This document shows, piece by piece, positions 1 through 6,724 of a stretch of 45,850 nucleotides of DNA. Under the pieces are notes generated by a model. That model was not told the origin of the DNA. It saw only the letters and a program-made list of their open reading frames with translations, and did not search any database. Position 1 is the first letter of the stretch. Every line of letters begins with the position of its first letter. The DNA is taken from NCBI GenBank assembly GCA_021813505.1, contig JAKAKI010000073.1:1-45850 (forward strand), written 5' to 3'. Source of the stretch: a bacterium. Its GTDB lineage: Bacteria > Zixibacteria > MSB-5A5 > WJJR01. The translations under genes and the position numbers were made by a program.

Positions 1-7
1 ATCCCAT
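1..7 (-). CDS. Start of a leftward gene (only two codons visible)
   Basis: On the minus strand an ATG at 7-5 is preceded by AGGAGGTG (19-12), an almost complete match to the anti-Shine-Dalgarno sequence, with six bases between AGGAGG and ATG. Only the first two codons lie in the window, so the product is unknown. The palindrome and TTGACA box just upstream (27-66) fit its promoter region, which suggests a regulated and perhaps autoregulated gene. The start is well supported; nothing can be said about function. Confidence 0.5.
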
Positions 8-26
8 CAATCACCTCCTGGTATGA

Positions 27-66
27 TCTAGTCATATAACTAGACACAACCCCCCGCCAATGTCAA
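27..66 (-). promoter_or_regulatory. Promoter with palindromic operator for the leftward gene
   Basis: On the minus strand TTGACA (66-61) is a perfect -35 box. About 18 bases on lies a perfect inverted repeat, TCTAGT-N6-ACTAGA (27-44), covering the expected -10 and start region. The -10 hexamer itself is weak. The ten bases TGTCTAGTTA at this site (minus 46-37) recur exactly, inverted, at 103-112 on the plus strand, like a second half-site. A repressor that blocks polymerase at the -10 region is the natural reading; the regulator family cannot be named from the site. Confidence 0.5.
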
Positions 67-128
67 GGCAAATCAACACCCCACAGCACCACCTATCACC
101 AATGTCTAGTTAAAGGCCAAACTCGAGC

Positions 129-147
129 CACGGGCAGGATGCCCGTG
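129..147. repeat. Short REP-like hairpin
   Basis: Perfect 7-bp inverted repeat CACGGGC / GCCCGTG with a 5-base loop. It belongs to the class of short GC palindromes scattered between genes in this window and shows no T-run, so it is not an intrinsic terminator. Confidence 0.55.
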
Positions 148-193
148 ATACCAATGAACGAATCTTCTCGTGAATTGCGGTGAGATCGGTGTG

Positions 194-280
194 GGAGGGC
201 GAGGCTCCCGCCGAGCCGTGTTTCCGCGCGCGAACTCATTGTCCGCGCGGAAACATGGCTCGGCGGGAGCCTCGCCCTCC
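194..280. repeat. Long REP palindrome (GGCGAGGCTCC family), copy 1
   Basis: An 87-bp inverted repeat with arms of about 37 bp and one mismatch. The arm reads GGAGGGCGAGGCTCCCGCC and onwards. Related copies are at 5589-5629 (one arm only), 20325-20417 and 38057-38126. In frame the arm reads GEAPAEP, a peptide seen in spurious ORFs of many genomes, which marks a widespread REP-like family. The rest of 148-512 holds no gene I can support. Confidence 0.85.
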
Positions 281-512
281 ATCCGCGATTGAGTTCCAAC
301 GTCAAGGCCCGCGTTTCACTAGCCGCCTCAAAACCGTGCAAGCGCCTAAAGGCAGTGCAGCAAGAGACGGATTCCTTCTCGCGAATCGCTTTAACTGTAC
401 ATCGTAAGTCATTCTCGTGCAATAGTATATGTCGGCACACGATCAGACGCCAAACCGATTGGCACGCCCAATGCTTAAGGGCCTCATGGAGAGATCGATG
501 AGGAGGCTGACC

Positions 513-1337
513 ATGAGAACAAGACATCTGACAGGAGCGCTGGCGGGACTGTTGGTCGGGCTGGTGCTGACAGGGTGCGAGGTCACACGGACGGTTTATG
601 TGCCGGCAGAAGACACAACGGCGCCGGCTGTGCCGCGCGGCGTGTCGAGCATCACTGGTGACGGTGAAGTCACGATTGTCTGGTTTGAATCGAGTGAACC
701 GGATCTGGCCGGCTACGGTGTCTACCGTTCGCGCACAACCGATGGTCCGTACACGCGGATCGCGGAGGTGGTGGGAGCGGGCTCGTACGTCGATCGGTCT
801 GTGGTCAATGGAATCACCTACTACTATGCGGTGGATGCGTTCGACGATGCCGGCAACGAAAGCGACCTGTCGCCTGAAGAGGTGTACGACACGCCCCGTC
901 CGGCGGGATACGATGTGGTCCTGTACGCGAGTGAAACCGAGCCCGGTCTGGCGGGATTCAGCTTCTCCCGGGGGAGACGTGTGGCGGCAGGAAGTTCCGA
1001 CGCGGACATCCGGATCAGCTACGACGCATCCACTGCCACGCTTTTTGTCGACGCGGCCAACACGTCGGTCGAAATCCAGGACTTCGGCTACACCAGGAGC
1101 CTCGATGATGTCGACTGGGCGCCGGGCAACGGCTGGTCCAATGTCGGCTGGTGCGAAGTAATCGTCGGACATTCGTACGTCATCTGGACCGCCGACAACC
1201 ACTACGCCAAGCTCCGGGTCACATCGCGCAATGGGATGTCGATCCTGGCCGACTGGGCCTACCAGACCGCGGTGGCAAATCCGGAACTCAAGCCGGTGGC
1301 CGTTCGGGACAGTGCCAATGTCACGGTGAAACGATAA
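513..1337 (+). CDS. Lipoprotein with a fibronectin type III domain
   Basis: 274 residues from the ATG at 513, chosen because AGGAGG (501-506) sits six bases upstream and because this start gives a clean lipoprotein signal (MRTRHL..., hydrophobic core, lipobox LTGC). A fibronectin type III domain follows at about residues 30-115, with typical strands (VTIVWFES, GYGVYRS, YYYAVDAFDDAGNES). The C-terminal 150 residues look like a beta-rich domain of no known family to me. It is likely anchored to a membrane facing the periplasm or outside. The next two genes run the same way with short gaps and may share its transcript. Function unknown. Confidence 0.85.
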   Translation: MRTRHLTGALAGLLVGLVLTGCEVTRTVYVPAEDTTAPAVPRGVSSITGDGEVTIVWFESSEPDLAGYGVYRSRTTDGPYTRIAEVVGAGSYVDRSVVNGITYYYAVDAFDDAGNESDLSPEEVYDTPRPAGYDVVLYASETEPGLAGFSFSRGRRVAAGSSDADIRISYDASTATLFVDAANTSVEIQDFGYTRSLDDVDWAPGNGWSNVGWCEVIVGHSYVIWTADNHYAKLRVTSRNGMSILADWAYQTAVANPELKPVAVRDSANVTVKR

Positions 1338-1389
1338 GGACAGATTCTCAAGCAATACGCCGGGTGGACGAGACGAGGAGGACAAAGCC

Positions 1390-1590
1390 ATGAAGACGAA
1401 CTATCGGACAGTTTTGGCGGGAGTGATCATCGCCACCACGTTCAGCGCCGGATGCGCCCTGATCATCGCGAGCGAAGACACCCACCACCACGACGAGTAT
1501 TGCAGCGATTGCCATTATGTCGTAGACGTGTACGGAAAGCGGGTCGCCGATACCACGGTCACGAACGTTGCGGAGAAATGCCCGCGATAA
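1390..1590 (+). CDS. Tiny lipoprotein with HHH and CxxCH motifs
   Basis: 66 residues. AGGAGG at 1376-1381 lies eight bases before the ATG. The N-terminus is a lipoprotein signal peptide ending in lipobox SAGC, so the mature protein is only about 45 residues. It contains HHHDEYCSDCH: three histidines followed by CSDCH, which matches the CxxCH form of c-type haem attachment but could equally bind a metal. One more cysteine lies near the C-terminus (EKCPR). It sits between the FN3 lipoprotein and the DUF4384 protein, all rightward. I do not recognise the family. The strong RBS and lipobox make it a real gene. Confidence 0.75.
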   Translation: MKTNYRTVLAGVIIATTFSAGCALIIASEDTHHHDEYCSDCHYVVDVYGKRVADTTVTNVAEKCPR

Positions 1591-1666
1591 GACGGATGCC
1601 GGAATGATCCAGGCACAGGCAAATGATCGGGCAGACCGAATTCGGAAGAGCGGTAAGGAGACAGCC

Positions 1667-3142
1667 ATGAGAACGATGAGGAAACAGACGGTGGCCAGCG
1701 CGCTGGCGGGCTTTGTGATGATACTGGGCATGGGCGTGCCGGCCAGTGGCCAGATTCAGGCCGATGCGCGGATTCAGATTCATCCGCGACCCACACAGGA
1801 TCTCCAGATCTCGGTTTGGCCCGACCGCGGCGAAGGAGCCGCGTACACGATCGGCGACCCAATCGCGATGAATGTGGAGGCCAACAAGGATTGCTTCCTG
1901 ATTCTCTACAACGTCGACACGCGCGGCAACCTCCGGATCCTCTTTCCCTATGATCCGTGGGACGACAATTTCGTCCAGGCGGGTGATGTGATCCGTTTCC
2001 CGCGTCCGCAGGATGGATACGACTGGACGGTCGATGGACCGCAGGGGATCGAGTATGTCCAGGCCATCGCCACCGAGTTCCCGATCGATCCACCGGACTG
2101 GCCGGTGTACATGCGCTCGGTCAATCACGGCAGCGCGGTTGACCCCGATCCGGAACTGCGCGACTTCTGCGCGGGGAGCAACCGGCTGGACTATATCGGT
2201 GTGATCAATCGCAAGATCACGGGACGTTACTGGAACTGGACCGCCACCGACCTGGCGACATTCCACGTGATCCCCCGCTATTACCAGCACGTGAACATCA
2301 ATTATGATCCGTGGCCCGATGAGTTCTACGGCGAAGTGTACATCAACTGGCCGATTGGCGCGAGCATCTACGTCGACGGTGTGTACATCGGTATCGCGCC
2401 CTTGTGGCTGCCGCGCAGCTACTACGGCCGCCACGTCGTGACCTGTTTCCGTGGCCCAACCCTGGTGCGCCGGCATGCATTTGTCTTCTACCCGAAGCAC
2501 CACTTCCGCGGGCGCATCGCCGGACATGACTGGGACGACATTCGCGAACACGGGTTCGCGAGAGAAGGCCGCCGCGGCGGACTCGACCGGTTTGGCGACC
2601 GGATGGGGCGTTACAAAGAACGGCGTGGGGAATACCGTCCGAATGTGATCAAGGAACGCGCCGATGATCGCAGAGAGTCGGGCAACGAGCGGGTCAAGAA
2701 CGACCGGCGCGACGATCGGTCATTCGAACCAAAGGTGAAGAATGACGATTCCCGCGAGTGGAAGCAGAGACAGCCAGCTACGCGGGGATGGAATGCAGCG
2801 ATCAAGCCGTCGCAGCCGGAACGGCGCGAGTTGACCGCGAAACGCGAGGCGCAGTTCGATGCCCCGCAGGCTCGTCCGGAACCACAGGCACGGGTCCAAC
2901 AGCCAGCGCGTCGCCAGGAATCCGGCAAAGGCTGGCTCGGTACGGTCACCGGCGCGGTGAGCGAAGCGCTGTCGGGTGTCAAGCACCGTGGCGGTGAAGG
3001 CACTCGCGTGGAAGCTGCCTCGAAGTCGGATCAGAAGAAAGCTACGGTCGCGTCGAAGAGCGAGCAATCGCGCGAACTGACAGGTAAGTCGAAGCAGGCG
3101 AGGAGCGGCAACAAAGAGAGCTCCAAACGCGGGAAGCGGTGA
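1667..3142 (+). CDS. Exported DUF4384 / PEGA-like protein with basic tail
   Basis: 491 residues from the ATG at 1667, which follows AAGGAG (1655-1660); the frame stays open further upstream but without an RBS. A signal peptide (ending near ASGQ) leads to a DUF4384-type domain at about residues 35-190, seen in YTIGDPI, CFLILYNVDTRGNLRILFP and a later aromatic stretch. DUF4384 modules respond to or present extracytoplasmic signals in several phyla. A PEGA-like segment follows (EVYINWPIGASIYVDGVYIG). The last ~200 residues are low-complexity, rich in Arg, Lys, Glu and Ser, probably disordered. Likely periplasmic or surface protein; exact role unknown. Confidence 0.8.
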   Translation: MRTMRKQTVASALAGFVMILGMGVPASGQIQADARIQIHPRPTQDLQISVWPDRGEGAAYTIGDPIAMNVEANKDCFLILYNVDTRGNLRILFPYDPWDDNFVQAGDVIRFPRPQDGYDWTVDGPQGIEYVQAIATEFPIDPPDWPVYMRSVNHGSAVDPDPELRDFCAGSNRLDYIGVINRKITGRYWNWTATDLATFHVIPRYYQHVNINYDPWPDEFYGEVYINWPIGASIYVDGVYIGIAPLWLPRSYYGRHVVTCFRGPTLVRRHAFVFYPKHHFRGRIAGHDWDDIREHGFAREGRRGGLDRFGDRMGRYKERRGEYRPNVIKERADDRRESGNERVKNDRRDDRSFEPKVKNDDSREWKQRQPATRGWNAAIKPSQPERRELTAKREAQFDAPQARPEPQARVQQPARRQESGKGWLGTVTGAVSEALSGVKHRGGEGTRVEAASKSDQKKATVASKSEQSRELTGKSKQARSGNKESSKRGKR

Positions 3143-3199
3143 CGAATGCGGGGCGCGTCAAGGGAAACAGTTGGACCGGTGCGCCAACTGAGGGACGTG

Positions 3200-3222
3200 G
3201 GGGCGGGCGTTTCGCCCGCCCC
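3200..3222. repeat. REP-like GC hairpin
   Basis: Perfect 10-bp inverted repeat GGGGCGGGCG / CGCCCGCCCC with a TTT loop, between two rightward genes. No T-run follows on either strand. Confidence 0.6.
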
Positions 3223-3322
3223 TGCCGACGTCACGCGCCAACCCCGGGCGGCAGGGCGGCGTAATTCATGCTGGCATACGGAGCGGCCGATTAGTATAAG
3301 TAAGCACGAACGGTGTTTGGCC

Positions 3323-3742
3323 ATGTTGAGAATCCCGGTCATAATCATAGCGGCGGCAGCCCTCACGACTGGATTGAGCAACCCAGCGGCCGCCATTGAT
3401 GTGAAGGCAAAGTCCGATTCGGGCCAGACCGATTCAGTGCGCGAGACCAAGTCACTTCCGGTGCGGTCGTTCCAGACCGCTCCGGCGAAGCAAGAGTCGG
3501 GGCTGCTGGACAAGCTCAAACGTCAAGTCCGCGAAGTGAAACCCGCCACGGGGCAACAGCAGTACGACGGATTCATCGATGCCGACCATGACGGCGTTGA
3601 TGACCGTATCGCCAAGAAAGCCAAAGTCCAGGAAGAAACCGAGAAGACCGACAAGGTCGAGAAGGCCAAGCCTTCGACTGCGACTCCAGAGCCGAAGCTC
3701 AAATCGAAAAAAGCCGCCAAACCCGAAGAACCACCGAGGTGA
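3323..3742 (+). CDS. Small exported Lys/Glu-rich protein with a DxDxDGxDD motif
   Basis: 139 residues from the ATG at 3323. This start gives a signal peptide (MLRIPVIIIAAAALTTG... cleaved near AAA-ID); the frame is open back to 3146 but those residues do not look like protein. There is no clear Shine-Dalgarno. Residues ~83-92 read DADHDGVDDR, a calcium-binding pattern like thrombospondin type 3 repeats. The C-terminal third is Lys/Glu/Pro-rich. Its last 15 codons have a diverged duplicate at 4087-4131. Function unknown. Confidence 0.6.
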   Translation: MLRIPVIIIAAAALTTGLSNPAAAIDVKAKSDSGQTDSVRETKSLPVRSFQTAPAKQESGLLDKLKRQVREVKPATGQQQYDGFIDADHDGVDDRIAKKAKVQEETEKTDKVEKAKPSTATPEPKLKSKKAAKPEEPPR

Positions 3743-3750
3743 TTTAGCAG

Positions 3751-3881
3751 GGTGTCACGGACAAACCTTCTCCGTCTTTTTGGAGAAGGTTTGTCCGTGT
3801 CTTTTCCGCGTCACTCCATCAAAAAACACGGACAAGGAGAGTCGAGCCAAAAGCCGCTCGACTCTCCTTGTCCGTGGCACC
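3751..3881. repeat. Bipartite back-to-back hairpin element, copy 1
   Basis: Two perfect hairpins inside near-perfect outer ends (GGTGTCACGGAC at the left, GTCCGTGGCACC at the right). Hairpin 1: 18-bp stem 3756-3773 / 3782-3799, loop GTCTTTTT, then TCTTTT. Hairpin 2: 20-bp stem 3827-3846 / 3857-3876, loop CCAAAAGCCG; on the minus strand it is followed by TTTTTT. So each hairpin is an intrinsic-terminator shape for one direction, with both T-runs in the central linker. It lies between the convergent genes at 3323-3742 and 4193-5455, where a two-way terminator would be useful. A second copy is at 45303-45437. Confidence 0.85.
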
Positions 3882-3888
3882 CTACGTG

Positions 3889-3930
3889 TTGCGGGTTACC
3901 GTCGGGCCGCCGGCGCGCACGGTGAGCAGG
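3889..3930. repeat. Duplicated 3' end of the MFS gene
   Basis: Matches 4197-4238, the last 14 codons of the MFS gene, at 38 of 42 positions, in the same orientation. It is detached from any reading frame of its own and lies beyond the gene's stop codon. Together with the fragment at 4087-4131 it shows that this intergenic stretch was duplicated. Confidence 0.75.
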
Positions 3931-3936
3931 CCGTAG

Positions 3937-3995
3937 GGCGGGTGCCTCGCCGCGGATACACCACCCTTACAAACACGTGCTGCGAGGCACCCGCC
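3937..3995. repeat. REP palindrome (TAGGGC-type end)
   Basis: 14-bp perfect arms GGCGGGTGCCTCGC (3937-3950) and its complement (3982-3995) around a 31-base centre. It begins with GTAGGGC, like the stop-codon repeats at 4133 and 40672. Confidence 0.7.
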
Positions 3996-4024
3996 TTGCC
4001 GGTCCCGCGCGCGTGCCAGTGGAC

Positions 4025-4078
4025 GGCGGCTGCCTGAGTTGTGAAGATCGGCGGAAGCTGACCGGTGTGGCAGCCGCC
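4025..4078. repeat. REP palindrome
   Basis: 10-bp perfect arms GGCGGCTGCC (4025-4034) and GGCAGCCGCC (4069-4078), followed by CTAC, so that on the minus strand it too starts GTAGGG. It directly precedes the pseudogene fragment at 4087. Confidence 0.6.
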
Positions 4079-4086
4079 CTACATCA

Positions 4087-4131
4087 CTCAAATCGAAGAA
4101 AGCCGCAGAATTTGAAGAGCCATCAAGGTAA
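4087..4131 (+). pseudogene. Duplicated 3' end of the 3323-3742 gene
   Basis: Fifteen codons reading LKSKKAAEFEEPSR-stop, against LKSKKAAKPEEPPR-stop at the end of the 3323-3742 gene. About 80% of bases match and many differences fall at third codon positions, so both ends were once under coding constraint. There is no start or upstream coding sequence, since a palindrome (4025-4078) lies directly in front. Probably the remnant of a tandem paralogue or of a segmental duplication. Confidence 0.6.
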
Positions 4132-4132
4132 T

Positions 4133-4196
4133 GTAGGGTGGGCTCCGCCCACCTCTTTTGTCCACGCAGCGAGAAGGTGGGCAGAGCCCACCCTAC
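4133..4196. repeat. TAGGG-type palindrome pair at the MFS stop codon
   Basis: Two hairpins, GGTGGGCTCCGCCCACC (4137-4153) and GGTGGGCAGAGCCCACC (4176-4192), form together a larger inverted repeat with ends GTAGGG / CCCTAC. Its right-hand CTA (4193-4195) is the TAG stop of the leftward MFS gene. Same family as 40787-40850. Confidence 0.8.
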
Positions 4197-5455
4197 TTGC
4201 GGATCACGGTCGGACCGCCGGCGCGCACGGTGAGCAGGATTGCCGCGCCCGCTACGAAGAAGACGAGGATCGAGAGAGCGGCCAGACGGAGATTGCCTCC
4301 GGTCAGGCTGGCGACTTCGCCGAAGACCAGCGGGCCGAGTATGGCGGCGCTCTTGCCGCAAAGTGAATAGAAACCGAAGAACTCCCCCTCGCGACCGGTG
4401 GGGATTAATGTCGCCATGAAGGCGCGGCTGGCGGCCTGGATCGCGCCGAGTCCGGTTCCGGCGAGCGCCGCCACGATAAAGAAGGTCGTCTTGCTGGTGA
4501 CGAAGTACACGAGGGTCACCACGACGATCCATTGGGCGAGCATGGTGAGGACCACAAACTTCGGGCCCCTGGTGTCGGTCGGCCGCGCCCAAAGACTCGC
4601 GCCGACGAGCGCGGAGAGCTGGACACACATGTAGACCCAGATCAAATCGGTCATCGCAAAGCCGAGCACCTGGCGCGCGAAAATCGCTGAGAAAAAGATC
4701 ACGGTATTGACGCCATCGTCGAAGAGCAGGAATGCCAGTAGAAACCGCCGCATGGGTTTAATGCGGATGATCTCGCGTGCGGTTTGCCACGTCCCCTGCC
4801 AGCCGGCGCGCGCCGCCGAAATGACCGAGTGGGTGGTCGGACGGTCCGCCGGAAGCCACATGAATGCCGGAAGCGAGAAGGCCAGAAAGAGAATCGCCAC
4901 GAGAAGAAACGCGGGACCGAAGTGCCCGGCGGTGATCAGCGGCAGCGCCGCGAACAAGCCGACGAACGAGCCGGCGTACCCGATGGCGAAGCCCAAACCG
5001 GAGAGCCGGCCTTGCCGGTCGGGTGGCGACAGCTCCGGCATGTACGCGTTGTAAAAGACCATCGCACCTTCGAATCCGATCCCGGCCAGTGCGCTCAAGA
5101 TGAACCCGTAGATGACCATCCCCGGCGCCACAGTTGCCAGAAGAGCGGTCACCGCAACTGAGACCACTGTGTAGGCAATCAGGAGGCGCTTGCGCCAGCC
5201 CGCCAGATCGGCAATCGCACCGCCGAACGGCGAGGTAATGGCCACGAAGAACATAGTGAGAGACACCGCGCGCCCCCACCACAACGCTCCCTCTCCCTTG
5301 CTCCCGCCAACGATCACATCGGCGTAGTACGCCGCCCAGATGGTTGCCGGAATGACGGCGGCGTAAACGGAGTTGGCGAAATCATAGAGACACCACGAGG
5401 CGACGGCCTTCGGGTTTGGCCAGTGGCGGAAGAAGGACAAAGGACGAAGGGACAT
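4193..5455 (-). CDS. MFS transporter, UMF1 / Atg22-like
   Basis: 420 residues, about the usual size for the family, with some 12 hydrophobic segments. The N-terminal WCLYDFANSVYAAVIPA is characteristic of the UMF1 (Atg22-like) group of the major facilitator superfamily. A charged loop (GWRKRLLIAY) follows TM3 as in MFS proteins. Substrate unknown; relatives are annotated as general effluxers. The stop codon TAG is part of a TAGGG palindrome, and the last 14 codons are duplicated at 3889-3930. Convergent with 3323-3742; followed downstream by the repeat mosaic. The RBS is weak. Confidence 0.85.
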   Translation of the reverse strand: MSLRPLSFFRHWPNPKAVASWCLYDFANSVYAAVIPATIWAAYYADVIVGGSKGEGALWWGRAVSLTMFFVAITSPFGGAIADLAGWRKRLLIAYTVVSVAVTALLATVAPGMVIYGFILSALAGIGFEGAMVFYNAYMPELSPPDRQGRLSGLGFAIGYAGSFVGLFAALPLITAGHFGPAFLLVAILFLAFSLPAFMWLPADRPTTHSVISAARAGWQGTWQTAREIIRIKPMRRFLLAFLLFDDGVNTVIFFSAIFARQVLGFAMTDLIWVYMCVQLSALVGASLWARPTDTRGPKFVVLTMLAQWIVVVTLVYFVTSKTTFFIVAALAGTGLGAIQAASRAFMATLIPTGREGEFFGFYSLCGKSAAILGPLVFGEVASLTGGNLRLAALSILVFFVAGAAILLTVRAGGPTVIRK

Positions 5456-5491
5456 GCAAGCTCAAGTGAATACTGGGCGCATTGCGCCCGT

Positions 5492-5562
5492 CGTCATTCC
5501 CGCGAAAGCGGGAATCCAGCGTCACGGGCATCGACTGGACCCCCGCTTTCGCGGGGGTGACG
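5492..5562. repeat. REP repeat (ATTCCCGCGAAAGCGGGA family)
   Basis: Inverted repeat whose arms each contain their own hairpin: TCCCGCGAAAGCGGGA on the left and CCCCCGCTTTCGCGGGGG on the right. In frame it reads VIPAKAGIQ, known from spurious ORFs in many proteobacterial genomes. A decayed single-hairpin relative is near 38005-38030. Confidence 0.8.
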
Positions 5563-5588
5563 TTGCGGGAAGACCTGCACGGTCGTCT

Positions 5589-5629
5589 TGTCCGCGCGGA
5601 AACATGGCTCGGCAGGAGCCTCGCCCTCC
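5589..5629. repeat. Half copy of the GGCGAGGCTCC palindrome
   Basis: Only the right arm of the family seen at 194-280 is present (about 39 bases of near-identity). It abuts the repeat at 5492-5562, so one element has probably cut into or replaced part of the other. No gene lies in 5456-5675. Confidence 0.75.
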
Positions 5630-5675
5630 CTCCGAGCGTGACGCTGTGCAAAGTACTTACCGATGATTCCTCCGC

Positions 5676-6596
5676 TCACTTCTGGAGGACGGGCGCCGGA
5701 ACGGGGACGCGCCAGCCTTCGGGTGCGGGAATCGTGCCGGTGACCAGCGCCCGATACCAGCGCGCCACCTCGGTCGTGACCGGACCGATCGCGCCGGTGC
5801 CGATCGTCCGATCTTCGAGACGACCGATTGGACGGACTTCAAGTCCGGTGCCGCAGAGGAACAGCTCGTCCGCCTCGAGCAGTTGCTCGGGGGTGATGGA
5901 CTCGATTCTCATGGTCAGATCACGATGTGTGCGAAAATAGCTGATGATGGTATCGCGTGTGATCCCGGCGAGGATGTCGGCCGATTCCGGAGGCGTCAGG
6001 ACTTTATTATCGATGATCGCGAAGATGTTGGCTCCGTATCCTTCGGCCACCTCTCCCCCGGTCGTCAGCATGATTGTCTGATCGAACCCGCGGCGCTTGG
6101 ATTCATCGATGGCCAATGCGGAATTCACATACAAACCGGAGATCTTGGCTCCGGCCGGACATGAGGCATGCGGGAAACGGCGCCACTTCGAAACGGTGGC
6201 GGTGGAGACAGACGGCGGAAGCGGTGTCGGCGCCCACGGGTAGGTCATGATCGCCAGCTCCTCTCCCGGCTGCAGATGCGCGCCGACTTTTGTGGAGGAG
6301 CTGTAGATCAGCGGGCGAATGTAGACGTCGCCGTAGTTCTCGTTGCGTTGCAGGAGTTCGATGGTCAGTTCGGTCAGTTCCTCGGCGGTGTAGCGCGGCT
6401 GCATTTGCACCAGCGCGGCGTTTTTGAGAAACCGGCGGTAATGCTCGTGCGGGCGGAAGATCGCGGAACCGCGGGAGGTCCGATAGGCTCGAATTCCCTC
6501 GAACACGGCGATGCCGTAATGCAGTGCATGCGTGGTGACCGGCACCATGGCCTGCGACTCGTCAACGAATTCATCTTTGAAGTATATGATCGCCAT
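5676..6596 (-). CDS. ilvE: Branched-chain amino acid aminotransferase
   Basis: 306 residues, the usual length for class IV (fold type IV) PLP aminotransferases. Makes Leu, Ile and Val from their 2-oxo acids with glutamate as donor, in the cytoplasm. Seen: HALHYGIAVFEGIRAY at residues 23-38, the catalytic lysine K151 in AKISGLYVNSALA, EGYGANIF near 184 and a phosphate-binding GITRDTI. D-amino acid transaminase and aminodeoxychorismate lyase share the fold, but the FEGIRAY and YIRPLIY motifs favour IlvE. It lies downstream of tyrA in the same direction with a palindrome between; there is no clear RBS. Confidence 0.9.
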   Translation of the reverse strand: MAIIYFKDEFVDESQAMVPVTTHALHYGIAVFEGIRAYRTSRGSAIFRPHEHYRRFLKNAALVQMQPRYTAEELTELTIELLQRNENYGDVYIRPLIYSSSTKVGAHLQPGEELAIMTYPWAPTPLPPSVSTATVSKWRRFPHASCPAGAKISGLYVNSALAIDESKRRGFDQTIMLTTGGEVAEGYGANIFAIIDNKVLTPPESADILAGITRDTIISYFRTHRDLTMRIESITPEQLLEADELFLCGTGLEVRPIGRLEDRTIGTGAIGPVTTEVARWYRALVTGTIPAPEGWRVPVPAPVLQK

Positions 6597-6700
6597 GGGG
6601 CGGAAATTACCACGCGGATGGCGTGTTGTCTAATGGGAAATTGCATTCGGGCGAGGGAACGATACTCGGCCGGGCGCCCGGTTACCATTGCGCAGAGAGA

Positions 6701-6724
6701 GCGGCCGCACAGGGCCGCCCCTAC
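6701..6724. repeat. TAGGG-type palindrome at the tyrA stop codon
   Basis: GCGGCC / GGCCGC hairpin (6701-6706 / 6713-6718). On the minus strand it reads GTAGGGGCGGCCCTGTGCGG, and its TAG is the tyrA stop codon. The rest of 6597-6720 shows nothing else. Confidence 0.6.

Noticed and set aside
180-407. Short frames with GEAPAEP, AKAGIQ, VGWAPPT or TGILPV peptides (also near 4158, 5454, 20130, 40614)
   Set aside because: These peptides are translations of palindromic REP repeats, not proteins.
96-1391. 431-codon open frame on the minus strand opposite the FN3 lipoprotein gene
   Set aside because: Antisense to a gene with RBS and lipobox; Arg/His-rich shadow composition, and it runs through two palindromic repeats.
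3743-4192. CRISPR array in the repeat-rich gap
   Set aside because: Repeats are few, palindromic, of different families and unevenly spaced; no regular repeat-spacer pattern.
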